Source: Agrypnia vestita (Eukaryota; Arthropoda; Insecta; Trichoptera; Phryganeidae). From it: DNA of 64,000 nucleotides. Positions 45,938 to 56,985 of this stretch are shown here, piece by piece; position 1 is the stretch's first letter; every line of letters starts with the position of its first letter. The stretch lies in contig JADDOH010002122.1 of NCBI GenBank assembly GCA_016648135.1, positions 1-64,000 on the forward strand, given 5' to 3'. The position numbers and the translations under genes were made by a program. Below the pieces are notes generated by a model. That model was not told the origin of the DNA, ran no database searches, and saw only the letters and a list, made by a program, of their open reading frames with translations.

Positions 45938-46192
45938 CTAGAACATTCCATTCAATTCTCGCAGAAGTCAAAATTGTGCAACGCGGTGCTGCTTTATATT
46001 CGCGATACGCTGGTCTTTAGAATTCTCGAGAAGATTATTTTCCTTTCTAGTGTTTAGGAGAAGGTTACCGTCGCTTTTAGGCGGTTTCAGACGTCTCCCG
46101 AATGTTGTAGATAATCCTAAAGTGCTGTAGGCTTTTCTATCATTCCGTAGTGTTTTTCTAATGTGACATATTACAAGGGATTAGGATAATGT
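45938..46192 (-). mobile_element. LTR-like repeat, CCCTTGTAATATGTCA family, copy 2
   Basis: Minus strand: AATCCCTTGTAATATGTCAC (46188-46169), then GCCTACAGCACTTTAGGATT, CGAGAATTCTAAAGACCAGCG and a TATAAAGC promoter-like site. The order matches the copy at 57690-57870 on the plus strand. Truncated on its 3' side. Confidence 0.6.
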
Positions 46193-46835
46193 AAAATTCC
46201 TTCTGCTTACCATTTCATTATAGTGCTAAAAATAAAATAAAAGTTTTTCTCTCACTCTCCAAATAAAAGCAAGAGCACTTTCCCTCCATCAACAACAGAA
46301 TTCTGTAATCTAAATCAATATCGCAAGCGCCCACTTCTTATTTGGAGAGGGAGGCAAAAAATTTTAAGCCGAAAACTAATTTTTTCCTTTTCAGTACATA
46401 AACGTATTTTTTTTTAAATGTATTTCTTTCATCTAATATATATTATTATACTCTTTTCAATAGTAATTGTGGTAAAGTGTATTAATTTTACTTAATTTAT
46501 TAATTTAAAGCATTAACTGAACTGCAAACCTGAGTGAAATTTTGTTTATGTTCTAAATAAAATTATGCATTCATTTAATAACTTAAAGCGGGAATTTTTA
46601 TCAGGTGAACAGGTATGAATTTTCACCCCCTAAGCAAATTTTAATTCCCTCTTCTGTGTTTGTATTTTCATATAATATGGCAAATTGAATAAATTAACAT
46701 CAAATTACTATATATTATGTTAATAGTAGTGATTAGTCGCGCATACATGTCATTAATATAATATCAAACAACGTGCTAATATGGGGGTTGCTTATAAAAC
46801 ATTATATTAGTAAATTTAAAAAATGCTTTTTAAAA
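46193..46835. other. AT-rich spacer
   Basis: Nothing recognised. Confidence 0.4.
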
Positions 46836-46839
46836 AAAC

Positions 46840-47540
46840 GCAAAATGATTTTATGGTGACATAATAAATACAATGAACATAAAAATACTTTTTTTAAATT
46901 ATAAATTTGTTTAAAAATACTAAAAATAAAAAATAAATAACTAAAAATAAAATACTTTTTCAAAAAGAGCAAAATGATTTTGTGATGACATTATGAATGT
47001 AATTAATAAAAATGCACTTTTTTCACCACACATGTATTGAAAAATATGAATATATTTCAGAACCCATGGCCTCTTTGTCAGGATACCATGTTTACAAACA
47101 TTTTTATTTATTTTAGAGTTAAGAAAAACTTGAGGTGTTTAATATGCAATAATTATTCATAATTTTTTAATGATCTTATAGCTATGGATCATTCTTTTGA
47201 TATTAATGGTTTATAAATTATACAGAATTACAGTTTCATAAATTAGAAATTTTGGAAATAAGCAAAGTATTAATAATAAATTGAATATTATAAATAACCA
47301 GGTCCTCTTCACAATTATTTCTGTTTAAAATTTTTTTCATGTGAGTAGGGGCTTAATTATTAATTATTAATTATCCATTTCTCATCTCCAATTTTTAAAT
47401 TCAATAATCTTTACTTCGATTTTTGATTTTTAATATGTTCGTATACCTACAATGTGTATCCTGACGAAGGGGCCATGGACTATTTTTCAATATCTGAGCG
47501 GTGAAAACAAAGTTAATTTTTATAAATTATAAAAATAAAA
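46840..47540. mobile_element. Foldback repeat, Penelope-tail family, copy 4
   Basis: Left: GCAAAATGATTTTGTGATGAC (46968; quoted part GCAAAATGATTTTGTGATGA), CACTTTTTTCACCACAC and CATGGCCTCTTTGTCAGGAT (47074). Right: CCTGACGAAGGGGCCATGGA (47459) and GAGCGGTGAAAACAAAGTTA (47497). A duplicated outer piece GCAAAATGATTTTATGGTGA lies at 46840. Both hairpins are decayed. Confidence 0.65.
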
Positions 47541-47640
47541 TATTATAAAATGATTACTTCGGTAAAATACCTGTATAAAATACCTGGATTTTTAGTAAAA
47601 ACTATGAAAGTGCGCAGTCTCCCAGCAAGCATTTAGATGT
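47541..47640. other. Spacer
   Basis: Nothing recognised. Confidence 0.4.
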
Positions 47641-47644
47641 ACGA

Positions 47645-47995
47645 GCTCTTTAATAAATTCACTGTTGTACCGCATAATTCCACTTGCTCTTCGCATAACT
47701 TCGCCGCATCTTGTGCGAGATATGAGATTACATTTTTTCGTGTTTTCTCCTCGCGGCGGATGCAGCGGATGCAGCCTCCGAGCGCGCCCGCCGTCGCCAT
47801 GGCAACCGGTCACGGAATCCGCTCGCAGCCTCCCCGCCTTTCGGGGTTCCCTCGGTTCGCGTACATGTGTTATCAATTTAACCCGGGGAGGCAGTAAATC
47901 TCGCCCGCAAACTTTTACAGGTAACTTGTCTACCTTTCTTACAAACGCGCGTTTCAAATAAACGGCGGAGTCATGGACCACTTACCCGGATTAAT
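47645..47995. promoter_or_regulatory. CpG-rich island with RFX X-box
   Basis: The most CpG-rich noncoding block of the window apart from the BEL/Pao region. GTCGCCATGGCAAC (47793-47806) fits the RFX X-box consensus RYYNYY-N(1-3)-RRNRAC. A 32-codon frame starts at the ATG inside it (47799) and stops at 47897, and CAG|GTAACT near 47920 resembles a splice donor. Three longer overlapping frames on both strands look compositional. It may be a promoter/first-exon region or conserved element of a neighbouring gene; no proof. Confidence 0.4.
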
Positions 47996-48138
47996 TTGGA
48001 AACCTTGCGTTTTTTAAAAGATTCATACCAGATCGCGAACAAGACAGCGTGAATATCATGGAAATACAAATATAATGAAAATCTTGTTTCGCAGTAATAT
48101 TATTATGAGAAAGTTCTGAGAACACAATCACACGATTG
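47996..48138. other. Spacer
   Basis: Nothing recognised. Confidence 0.4.
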
Positions 48139-48870
48139 CAGGGGCGTGCAGTGAGAACATGAAGCATGAATTTTTCCTAAGCATACTCGTTTATTTTAAC
48201 AAGAAACCGAAATAAGAGAAGTATCTCGTAATATTCCTGTCACAATAGTTAACATATCAATCCGATTTTAATATTGCATAACATTCTGCCAGATAAATAT
48301 TAAATTTTGATTAATTTTTACTTTCTTTCTTTTGGGTCGATTTTTAACCCTTTCCCCGTTATCCAATCGAGCTGAAATTTTGCAAGTATACTGGTGGCGA
48401 CGGTCAAGAAGATCTATCAAATTTTCGTTAAAAAAAATAATAATTATAGTATAATTTTGGATTTTTCAAATTTTTAATGGTTTTTTCATAGTTCAAGTTG
48501 TATGGAGATTCCGGCACATATGGTAGACACGAAACCCGAAAATGAGAAAGGGAGTATTGTTTTTATGTGTTACTTTTTTTTCAAATATTTGTTCGAATAA
48601 AAGTCATGCTTTTTCAGAATATTTTGAGTATGTTAAAATTTTTCAGAACAATGCGGGATTTTTGTCATAGGGACGTCATTAATCAATCAATGTATATTAT
48701 AGATGTTTTACAGACGAAACTGTATTTTTATGGGAAAGTAGGTGTACGACCTATGCACACCCAAAGACTTCTATACCTACTTTCTCATAAAAATACAGTT
48801 TCGTCTCCGTGAGACATCTATAATATACATTGATTTTCATGCTTCTTGTTCTCACTGCACGCGCCTCCTG
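48139..48870. mobile_element. Palindromic MITE split by an insertion
   Basis: Outer ends CAGGGGCGTGCAGTGAGAAC (48139) and GTTCTCACTGCACGCGCCTC (to 48870) are inverted, and GATTG flanks both sides (48134-48138, 48871-48875), a probable 5-bp target duplication. Inner arms 48685-48745 and 48772-48834 are also inverted over about 60 bases (AATCAATGTATATTATAGAT). The right side is continuous, while the left side has about 510 extra bases (roughly 48171-48684), so something inserted into the left arm. No transposase. The superfamily is unclear. Confidence 0.75.
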
Positions 48871-49495
48871 GATTGTGTCAAATTTTTAACCCATAGAAAT
48901 AAAAAAAGGTGTATGAATAAATAGTTTTCAACATGCCATAGATGCGTAGTTGTTGCAGTGTGTAAAAAGTGATCGCTTAAGCCAGCCAAGGCCACGGACG
49001 CCTAATAAAAACTTCCATACACGCTGTCCCATACAAATAGCTTCGTGTCTATGAGACGTGCATAATTTTTTTTTACTTCTTATTATTTATTAATTCACTT
49101 TTTGTACACACATTATTACAATAGCGGGTTTATTGCCTGTAGAAAATTTCTTCCAAACAATCACAAAATTTAGTTTAATAAATTAAATACATTTCCGGCG
49201 TACAAAGTTACAGTGACAAAACTAGCTTCTTGATAACTAGACGAATAGGATGTAGACAAAAAATGTATGAAATAGGTTTTGGGAAACGTAAAATTGCTTT
49301 AGTCTGTTTTTGGAGATAGTTATGGCCTCTGATGATATGATATCTGTGCAAAGTTGATTCTACAGCATAGCCGACTGTACTTGAAATGAGGAGCTGAAGA
49401 ATTCAGTATTACGAATGGGGATGGATAATGAAGTACCTACTATCAATTGAACGGAATGGAAGGTCATGATTATAAAGAAAGTTTTTTTTTAAAAG
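48871..49495. other. Spacer
   Basis: Nothing recognised. Includes a T-run near 49069-49077. Confidence 0.4.
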
Positions 49496-49498
49496 AAT

Positions 49499-49655
49499 TG
49501 AGAACGCGGAATACGTATCACATCAATATTTTTACTATTTTCAAACTAAGCTAAACGCTTTTGCTATGAAGATAGGACTAACTTGCTGGTCTAGAGTGAG
49601 TTTCGAACCCGCGACCCTCGGATCACGAGGCAAGAATCCTAACCACAAGACCATA
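49499..49655 (-). mobile_element. tRNA-derived SINE, family A copy 3
   Basis: Minus-strand counterpart of 20419-20595 including tail (GAACGCGGAATACGTATCAC), body (AGGACTAACTTGCTGGTCTA), B-box region GTTTCGAACCCGCGACC and head CTCGGATCACGAGGC. The most complete minus-strand copy. Confidence 0.8.
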
Positions 49656-49882
49656 TTTTAGGTACTGAGCTGAATGAGGATTGATAAGGACATGACAAAG
49701 TGGAGATAAAACAGATATAATGGCATAGTCGGATTGTAGGCCAGTGGGGAAGACAGGGGAAAGATGAGATGTAATCGATTTTTTTGAGGTTCTCATAATA
49801 CAATTTGATACTATACTCGTATAGTAACGAAATGCAGTAAGTGCTTTTAAACAATCTGTTGGTACAGGTCTTTCGATCTTTC

Positions 49883-50059
49883 CATTTAAGAAAGACAATC
49901 GAATTAGTATGTGTAAGTAGTGCATACGATGCACATTGCACATTGTTTTGTTGTGTTGGTGTTTACGGGTATAAAAACCAACACAACGAAACAAGGTTTA
50001 TATCTCAAAACTCGACGACCACGACTTATTCACACTAATTCGATTGTCTTTCTTAAATG
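49883..50059. mobile_element. Small foldback element, perfect 26-bp arms
   Basis: CATTTAAGAAAGACAATCGA... (49883-49908) and its perfect reverse complement (50034-50059) enclose a second inverted pair, TTGTGTTGGT facing ACCAACACAA. Total 177 bp. It is a MITE-like unit without coding sequence. Confidence 0.75.
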
Positions 50060-51594
50060 AAAAGAACTCTTATATTTCTGTCACAATTATTATCGTTTGT
50101 TTCATTCAGATTTAAATATATTTTGTCAGGTAAATATTTGATTTTTCTTTTTTCCCAAAATATACCAATATATTTACGTATAGCTTAGTTCAATTTATTG
50201 ACTGCATCCTACAAAAACTGATGTTGACGCTTGCTTCCTACTCAACACAGCCTGAAAATTTAAATTTAAAATATTTTTGCATATTACATTAAAGTACATA
50301 TGAATTTTTTTATTTATATGTATATTCAAATCTACAAACATTTCATATAATAAATGTGTAAAATAATTAAGTATGTACCTATCTTACTCAATTTTACGAA
50401 ATATATCAAACTGTATTATATTCAAATATGGTACCTAGTAAGTACACAATTTATCTACTGAAGCAATGTATAAAACTATACTTCTATATTATGTACTGAG
50501 TACATCGTTATTCGGGCTATAAAAAAATGTAAAAATGAATTTAAATTGTAAATAAATAAATAATCAGGGCGGATTTACTCTTGAAAATATTTTTGAAGAA
50601 TCAAGTAATATAATGTAGTAAAATCAACAGCATTTACATTATTTAAGTTTAATGTATCATTTTGACACACACGATTGTCCCAAAGACATCGTATGTCTTA
50701 TTTCAGACAAGGATATATTTATCTCTTGAATGAGGCTGGTAAACCATTTTGTGAGATACATTTAAAACAAAATTCAAACACGATTTTGGGCCACAAAATA
50801 TGTAAACTTCAATGACGTAATTTATTCTTGATGATTTATTTGATTATGAAAAAATTGTCGAACTTTCAAAGATGATATCTAGTATCTGTGAGTGTAATTC
50901 TTTAATAAAGTCTTCTCCATGGCTTCTATTAGGTATATAATAAAAATTTATATCATAATTTAATGAAAAACAAAAATCAATTAAACTGTGACCTACTTTC
51001 TAATTTTTTTAAATAATTAACTTTGCATCATGTATTGAAATGAAAAAAGATCAAAATTACACAATATTTTGGGTATTTTAAAGTAATACCTCTCATTTCC
51101 TTTCAACTTATCACACCAATAATAGAAAATCCTCTCCCATCTCACGTACATTTATGCCCATACTGGAATATAACCTTTTAATTTCAATAAATATTTTTTT
51201 GTGTTAAGATACTCTTCATATTTTCATCATATATGAAGAGCAGCGTCATATAGTGAGGCAGATTTCCTCCATGATTATGTGCATTACATACATTATACGT
51301 ATTACTTATCATCACTGTTTACTTTTACTCCTTACTATCACTGAATCTTATTTGTGTTTATTAAATAATTCTTTATTACCATTATAGTATCCGTCATCCT
51401 ATAATGATGGGAGAAATATAATTACTAATTCAATCTCGTCAGATCAGACAATAGATGAAACATACACAACACAAGACAACACATGTCTCCGATATGGTAT
51501 TGCCACGTAACACAAACACAGAAACATCAATCTTTCGATACGGTATTGCAAATCAGTACTTAACCACAACACCAACACTCACAACAACACATCA
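50060..51594. other. Long AT-rich spacer
   Basis: No gene or confident repeat in this 1.5-kb stretch. Confidence 0.4.
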
Positions 51595-51665
51595 GTCCTG
51601 ATGATGGACCCTGCAATGAGATCAAAAAGGTCGTTAAAACACGGCATAATATCCCAGAAGACACA
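51595..51665 (+). mobile_element. Penelope-tail-like repeat
   Basis: CCTGATGATGGACCCTGCAA (51597-51616) then GACC/GGTC-pairable sequence and GTTAAAAC: CTGATGA core, hairpin, AAAC. Matches the more worn copy at 12798. Confidence 0.5.
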
Positions 51666-52435
51666 AACCATAAGATTACTACTTATTTTTTTATTTTCTT
51701 ACGTAAATTTCTTCCATAAATGGATGATCAAATAAAATAAATTAGTAAATCGTTGTCATCCATCACACTCGTCTTTCAGGCGCATTGTATAAATTATTTT
51801 CATTGCATCTTTGCAGTTCATAAATAAATTAACAAAAAAATGATAAGAAATTTAAAAGTAAGTAATATTAAAATGAAAAAATGTGAAAGTTTTTAAATAA
51901 TGATTTATTATATGGAAAAAGTTCCCACGACCGGCGTGATCACGTTCGGCACTTTGGTGAAACAGAAAACTTTTCCATTAGTTTATTAAGTTCTGATATG
52001 CAAACATAGCTTTCATTATTGACGTGAACTTCGACATTAAAGCTTTGAGAAATCTCCCGGCTCTCTTCGCAAGTTGTACGTAAGCTCCTCGACTTGCCCA
52101 AAGTTCGCAGGGTGGGGAATATTTCGTTCTTCTTCCTTGTTGTTACTTTTCATTACTCGCGGATGAAAATATTACCGATTGTCAGACATCTTCAATATAC
52201 AATTTCAATTTACAAAATATTTTACGTATATGTTATCATTAAATTTTGTTCGTTTTCATAAAACTTTAAAGCATTTGAGCAAACTTTAAACCAAAATTAT
52301 CAATACCCATATCTTTAAAGTAACTTTTATATATCTAAAATATAAAATCGAGATTCTGAATCAAGAAAAACTACGTTTAAACACGACTGCACGTGTGTCT
52401 ATAATGTTTCAGAATCATTATAAAACACAAGAAAG
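51666..52435. other. Spacer with one GC-richer patch
   Basis: 52010-52160 is unique and GC-richer (GTACGTAAGCTCCTCGACTT). Otherwise nothing recognised. Confidence 0.3.
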
Positions 52436-52437
52436 GG

Positions 52438-52765
52438 TTTAGAATACACATGATCATATCCGAACGTTCGCGAAATGATATTCTCATTATAAAGTGCGAC
52501 ATCATCGTATGCAGTTCAGTTCATTGTGACAGTTCTGCGATTCCATAGAAACGAACACCATAGAAAGTGGGCGATCAGTGCACTAGCGACTAACAAAATG
52601 AATAACGAGAGTACCTACCGAGCGTTCGATAGAGAACTGCGATCACAGACATGCGAGTATTCTAGAAGAAGATTAGTGGAAGATTCTCAAGTGATTAGTT
52701 TGAAATTTGTCCAAAATATTAAATCCGTGATAATAATAAATAAAAATAAAATAAAAAATTATTTG
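52438..52765 (+). mobile_element. Promoter-bearing LTR-like repeat, family iv, copy 2
   Basis: GAACGTTCGCGAAATGATAT, TATAAAG (52488-52494) followed by TGCGACATC, GTGACAGTTC, GGGCGATCAGTG and GAGAGTACCTACC match 58730-58860 in order. TATA box and spacing fit a Pol II promoter within an LTR. The 81-codon frame at 52526 crosses this and is not supported as a gene. Confidence 0.6.
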
Positions 52766-52784
52766 TTTTAATCTACTTATATAA

Positions 52785-52860
52785 AACACCCTGACGATGG
52801 AAAGGTTTTTCCAAAACATGTAGGTGTAATTAATCAAATATAATATGATTTAAACAAATA
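52785..52860 (+). mobile_element. Penelope-tail-like repeat with strong stem
   Basis: CTGACGA (52791-52797), a 7-bp TGGAAA-type stem (TGGAAAGGTTTTTCCA), then AAAACATG. Directly follows the LTR-like repeat. Confidence 0.55.
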
Positions 52861-53229
52861 ATTTATCTTTTATACATATTTAGTACTAATAAATAATTTG
52901 AATGAAAGAGATAAAAGAAAATTTAAAAACAAATATATTTTCCAATCTGTGATTTATCGATTTTTAAGTGGGTGTTAAATAAATATTTTATTAAAAATGG
53001 TTAGAGATTTAAATAGGACTGCTCAAAACTGCCATTTCAGGATTTCGTGTTTCATCAATTGAAAATAAAATTTTAATTGAACCGAAAATCAATGACACAT
53101 AAGTATTTCAAAGAGAAATTTTTTCACTCCAAAAATTATATTTCACTTTTCAAAAAGATGCCAATTATTTTCTTTTAAGAAATAAATTTTTCACTTTTCA
53201 GAGAGAAATCAATTATTTTCCACACAGAA
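52861..53229. other. AT-rich spacer
   Basis: Nothing recognised. Confidence 0.4.
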
Positions 53230-53640
53230 AAAATCAAGAGGTGCCGAGAAATACTGAGGCAAGTTTTACAGCCCTCCGGGGAAAGCAATCGGAAGTGACG
53301 CCGCAATATCCATATACTTTGTTTTAACCATCACACACAAAATCAAAGCCCGTTTCAGATACGTAGAAAAACGATATCTCGCAAGGGAAACGTCCGGGAG
53401 ATAAGAAAAAATATAGCAGCCTTAAAGGTTGCAGATAAACTTTCGAGAAGGATGAAGACAGAGGAAGAGGGATGAAGATAGAGAAAGAAATATGAAGACG
53501 GGAAACTAAGATAGTAGCGCTGGAAGGTTGGCAATAATTCCAAGTTCGTAGGTGATGCAGTAACACTTAAGGGTGGAAAGCCATTTCCTCATTTCCCTCC
53601 CCATGTATGGCTGAGCGAGGTGTGAACCCCCGGGCTATCA
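53230..53640. other. GC-richer unique island (candidate conserved element)
   Basis: Unique sequence with purine-rich stretches (GAAAGAAATATGAAGACGGG) and opposite-strand overlapping frames. 53580-53640 (GGGTGGAAAGCC, TGAGCGAGGTGTGAACCC) could be repeat-derived. Confidence 0.25.
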
Positions 53641-54295
53641 TAAATGTGAATAATTGATCGAATTTAAGGTCCACTCTGAAGGAAAAGCTTTGCGGAGAAA
53701 GGTCTTAGTTCATTCGGGAATCTAGTTCAGTAACCTTGGACCCCGTACTTTTTGGGGAATGCTCTTATTTTCTTTTCGCTGCACTTTTTAGAGAATCACC
53801 TTTTTTCACAACTTTTTGGGGGGATGTTTTATTGTTCCATTCAAAATAACCGAATAAGTTATACAAATATTATTAAGCTTAGTGTTCATTCATTTTTGAC
53901 TTTTCGATTAACTAGAATACGAGATCGAGAGTTTCGGGTTCGATTTCCAGTTTAATCATTATAAATATGTATGATTTACTCAAGCCTGATAGTTTTTTTA
54001 ATGTGTTCCGCTTTAGTGATGGGGTCTCTTGGCCTGTTGATGCGTAAAAAAAGAATTTAGTCTTCGTTCGAATTGAGCCTTAATTAATCCAAAATGAATT
54101 CAACGAAAATAGACTGTGAGTATAATTACTATTGACATGTGTCTTGTATCTTTCTTATTTTTTCGCCACACATTACACGACACTTGCGTACATCACCAAG
54201 CACTGAATCACTAGAGTTCATAATCACTATAAAAACACGCGATTTATTTACATAGCAATATATTCAATAAAGAATCTCAAGGTGTTAAAATCTGA
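53641..54295. other. Spacer with B-box-like site
   Basis: GGGTTCGATTTCCAG at 53937-53951 resembles a SINE B box without a recognisable partner. Nothing else recognised. Confidence 0.3.
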
Positions 54296-54297
54296 AT

Positions 54298-54418
54298 GTA
54301 ATAATTTCGTTGTCTGTCCGTAACTTGCTCGAATGACAACTTAAGATAAAATTAGAGTGTGACACGCAATCAACGCGCGGCTCGCATTGCGCAGTCACGC
54401 AAGTGTCGTTATGAATAA
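54298..54418 (-). mobile_element. SINE-like repeat with AACGAAATTATTA tail
   Basis: Tail TAATTTCGTTGTCTGTCCG at 54301-54319, then ACTTGCTCGAATGACAACTT and GACACGCAATCAACGCGCGG, matching 11265-11350. It is the best-preserved version of this tail region. Confidence 0.6.
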
Positions 54419-54569
54419 TTATCATTTCATGTGATTTTTCACGGGTGAATAGACTAGTGAGTGAATATTTTTGAGAGTCCTCGGATGTTACATTAAATTT
54501 TATTAAAATAAATGCGTTCCGATTTATTTCGCCTATTCAAAAAACTGATACGAGGGGTGTCGTTTTAAA

Positions 54570-54597
54570 ACTTCTTCTTCTTCTTCTTCTTCTTCTG
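54570..54597. repeat. (CTT)n microsatellite
   Basis: Reads as (GAA)n on the minus strand directly after the LINE stop, so it is the 3' tail of that element. Confidence 0.85.
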
Positions 54598-54603
54598 CTT
54601 CAT

Positions 54604-55161
54604 CTAGGACTGCGTCCTGTCATTGCTCGGAGCCTGTTCCTGGGATACAGATGTCCAGCTATTTCGCCATCTTTTATGCGGTCTTCCTGGGAGTCTGGTA
54701 CCAGACGGCAGCTTGTTCGCTGCTATGCTCACTACTCTCTCAGAACAAGCTCTCTCCACATGATCTCTCCAGTAACGTCTTCTAGATCTTCCCCATCGGA
54801 CAATATCCTCGACGTCACAAGTCCTTCGTATTTCCGAATTCCTCACTCGGTCTCGGATTGTCAGTCCCGCAATGGGTAGGAGAGTCTTCATCTCAGTTGT
54901 TCTTTGGAGATTTTTTGTTCTGGTAGTGTCAGCCCTTGTCTCGATACCGTACGTCATGATTGGACGGACACAGGTCTTATATATCTTCACTTTGCTCTCC
55001 TTGAGCATATGTTCGTTTCTCCAGACAGCATTTCTCAAGCATCCAGCAATAGTTGCGGCTTTGTTTGCTTGCTCTCTTACTTCTTCGTAGAGGTCGTTAC
55101 TGCTGGATATCTCGACACCCAAGTACTTAAAGCTCGTTACTTCCTCTATTATTTTTTCGTT
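54604..55161 (-). pseudogene. LINE C-terminal region, open for 186 codons
   Basis: Minus frame from about 55161: EEVTSFKYLGVEISSSNDL, an AATIAGCLRNAVWRN block, then KIYKTCVRPIMTYGIETRAD, RDRVRNSEIRRTCDVEDIVR and RRRYWRDHVERA, ending at TAG 54604. This is the post-RT domain of an endonuclease-type LINE (YLG, RP..TYG.E, IRR.C.VEDIVRW). No stop interrupts it, so it is the youngest LINE piece here. The stop codon is followed by the GAA tail. RT and endonuclease are missing (5' truncation). Confidence 0.85.
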
Positions 55162-55379
55162 TTAAAACAAGGATGAAATAAGGACATACAAAATGCCTCT
55201 ATTATATCTGTAAAATATTATTTCCACGGCCTAGAAAACGCTAAATTTCCTTTCAAACTTAATGACTCGGTCCGAAAAAAAAACAGCATTGTGTTCAAAA
55301 TAAAAACGTGATAAATTTCGCAGACAATTCCAAACAAGATGAGTGACGTTAATATGAAAAAATAACATTTCGCACAATA
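55162..55379. other. Spacer
   Basis: Nothing recognised. Confidence 0.4.
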
Positions 55380-55565
55380 ACAAGGCCGGCACAAAAAACG
55401 CATTAGGTCGCGTAGCCATTCTGAAAGTGGGCTCCTTTTCACTGGTCGGTCGTAGTCATTAAAAATTATGAATTCCTGCATATTGTCGGGGCGCCGCCGC
55501 CTTCCGCCATATTGTATCAGGCGGGGAGGGCGGAAAATTAGTCTCTGTCACGCAACTTTTTCACC
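55380..55565. other. GC-richer unique island (candidate conserved element)
   Basis: GGGGCGCCGCCGCCTTCCGCC at 55483-55503 (quoted part GGCGCCGCCGCCTTCCGCC) and CCATATTG, a GCCAT core as bound by Pho/YY1 factors, then GGCGGGGAGGGCGG. Unique and CpG-rich. Regulatory role is inference. Confidence 0.35.
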
Positions 55566-56344
55566 TTGTCGTAAATTAAAAAAAAAATAACATTTTTATT
55601 TTATTAACATAAATATAAATTTTGTATACGTTGCGGTCGTCTCTGTAGCGTAATGAATGCTCAATTTTATAATGGCCTATCAGATTATTATACAATAATT
55701 CATTATATTTTCATTTAATTTTTTAGTATTTATTATACAAAGCACCACAAATAAATGGTGTACTTTTAAGAGGTAGAAAACTTTAAATTGAAATAAAACA
55801 CATAAAAAATGTTTTTAATATCCGTGAAATTATTTCATTTGACAGATAATTATATAACATTAATATTTGAATATGAAGAATCCTCGGGAAAAACAATGAA
55901 TGTCAAGAAATATTTATTTAGAGAAAAAAGTTTTTTATAGTTTCAAAGTCCATATTTCTTTCACTAATGCTCTTTTTATATAAATATTGAATAAACTTAT
56001 TACTATATAAACATATTCTAAGTATGTATGTATATTAAATGTATGTACTGTCAAATTGACAACAACCTTTTTGACGTTCGTTGGGCGGTTATTCCTGTTT
56101 CTTGCGTTGGATAAACAGATATAAATTATAACAATTTTTATTAATCAATTAGAAAAGACATACAAAAAAAATCAAATCAACGAAAAAATATAAATATTAA
56201 TAGATATAAATTTAACTACTTTTACAGGAAACCACGACGGTTTTACCAAATTCTGATTTTTTCTATAAAATAATACCCCAAAAAGTCAACAGATGGATTA
56301 AAAGGTCATTTTCTCAAAAAAGTGACTTTAATTGTTTTTCCCAA
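55566..56344. other. AT-rich spacer
   Basis: A piece at 55735-55850 weakly resembles the arm of the 15-kb foldback. Nothing else recognised. Confidence 0.35.
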
Positions 56345-56985
56345 GGAGTCTTCATATGTTTTCGGGCATTTTCCTGGCGTGGCTGGCGCGTACATGGCGT
56401 AACATGGAGGTCCAATTTTCAAACACTCTTCGCATGCGTCGAATGTTGACTTCTATGTGCTTAATTGTTTCTGGTTTACCGCCATAGACCTGCAACATTA
56501 CATAAATACATACGACACGACGACACACACTAAGAAAATAATATAATGGCGTCAAATCGCACGAATGAGATGGTCAGTTAACAGGTCCATTTCGCGAAAT
56601 CAATCGTTCGTCAAATGTTTCTTTCAGTAAATTAATTGTATCGTGCGCTGTGTGGCATGTGGCGAGTCCTGCTGACACCACATGTCTGCAAGATTAATGC
56701 CTTCCAATTGAGGTACAAAAAAGTTAGTAATCATGTCTCTGTACTGCTACTTACATTCACTGTAACGTTCTGATCAACATCATTTTTGAAGACATATGGA
56801 CCAATAATTCCACCGGCCCATAAAACGCACCAAACGGTAACTTTTTCTGGATGCAATGGTGTTTCGATAGTGGCTTGTGGATTATCATCGCTCCAAAGGC
56901 GGAAATTCTGATTGTTGCACAGCAATTTAACCAAAAGTGTGCTTCATTACTGAAAACATTTGGACTGTCAAAATTGGACCTTCAG
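56345..56985 (-). pseudogene. Mariner-like (DDE) transposase remnant
   Basis: Minus-strand blocks in order: WSDDNPQATIETPLHPEKVT and LWAGGIIGPYVFKND, then in other frames CHTAHDTINLLKETFDERLI and SCDLTPLYYF, then KPETIKHIEVNIRRMRRVFE and ENWTSMLRHVR near the end. These are in the order of the catalytic half of an insect DDE transposase of the Tc1/mariner superfamily. Several stops and frame changes. It is a different lineage from the two mariner copies. The DNA-binding part is missing. Confidence 0.7.

Noticed and set aside
47592..47981. 129-codon minus-strand protein
   Set aside because: Overlaps two plus-strand frames in a CpG-rich block, no family motif; base composition is the simpler cause.
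52526..52771. 81-codon ORF in the LTR-like repeat
   Set aside because: Not open in the related copy at 58.7 kb as far as it aligns; no protein motif.
54676..55176. Plus-strand ORFs of 67-90 codons
   Set aside because: Antisense to the uninterrupted LINE C-terminal frame, with no motifs.
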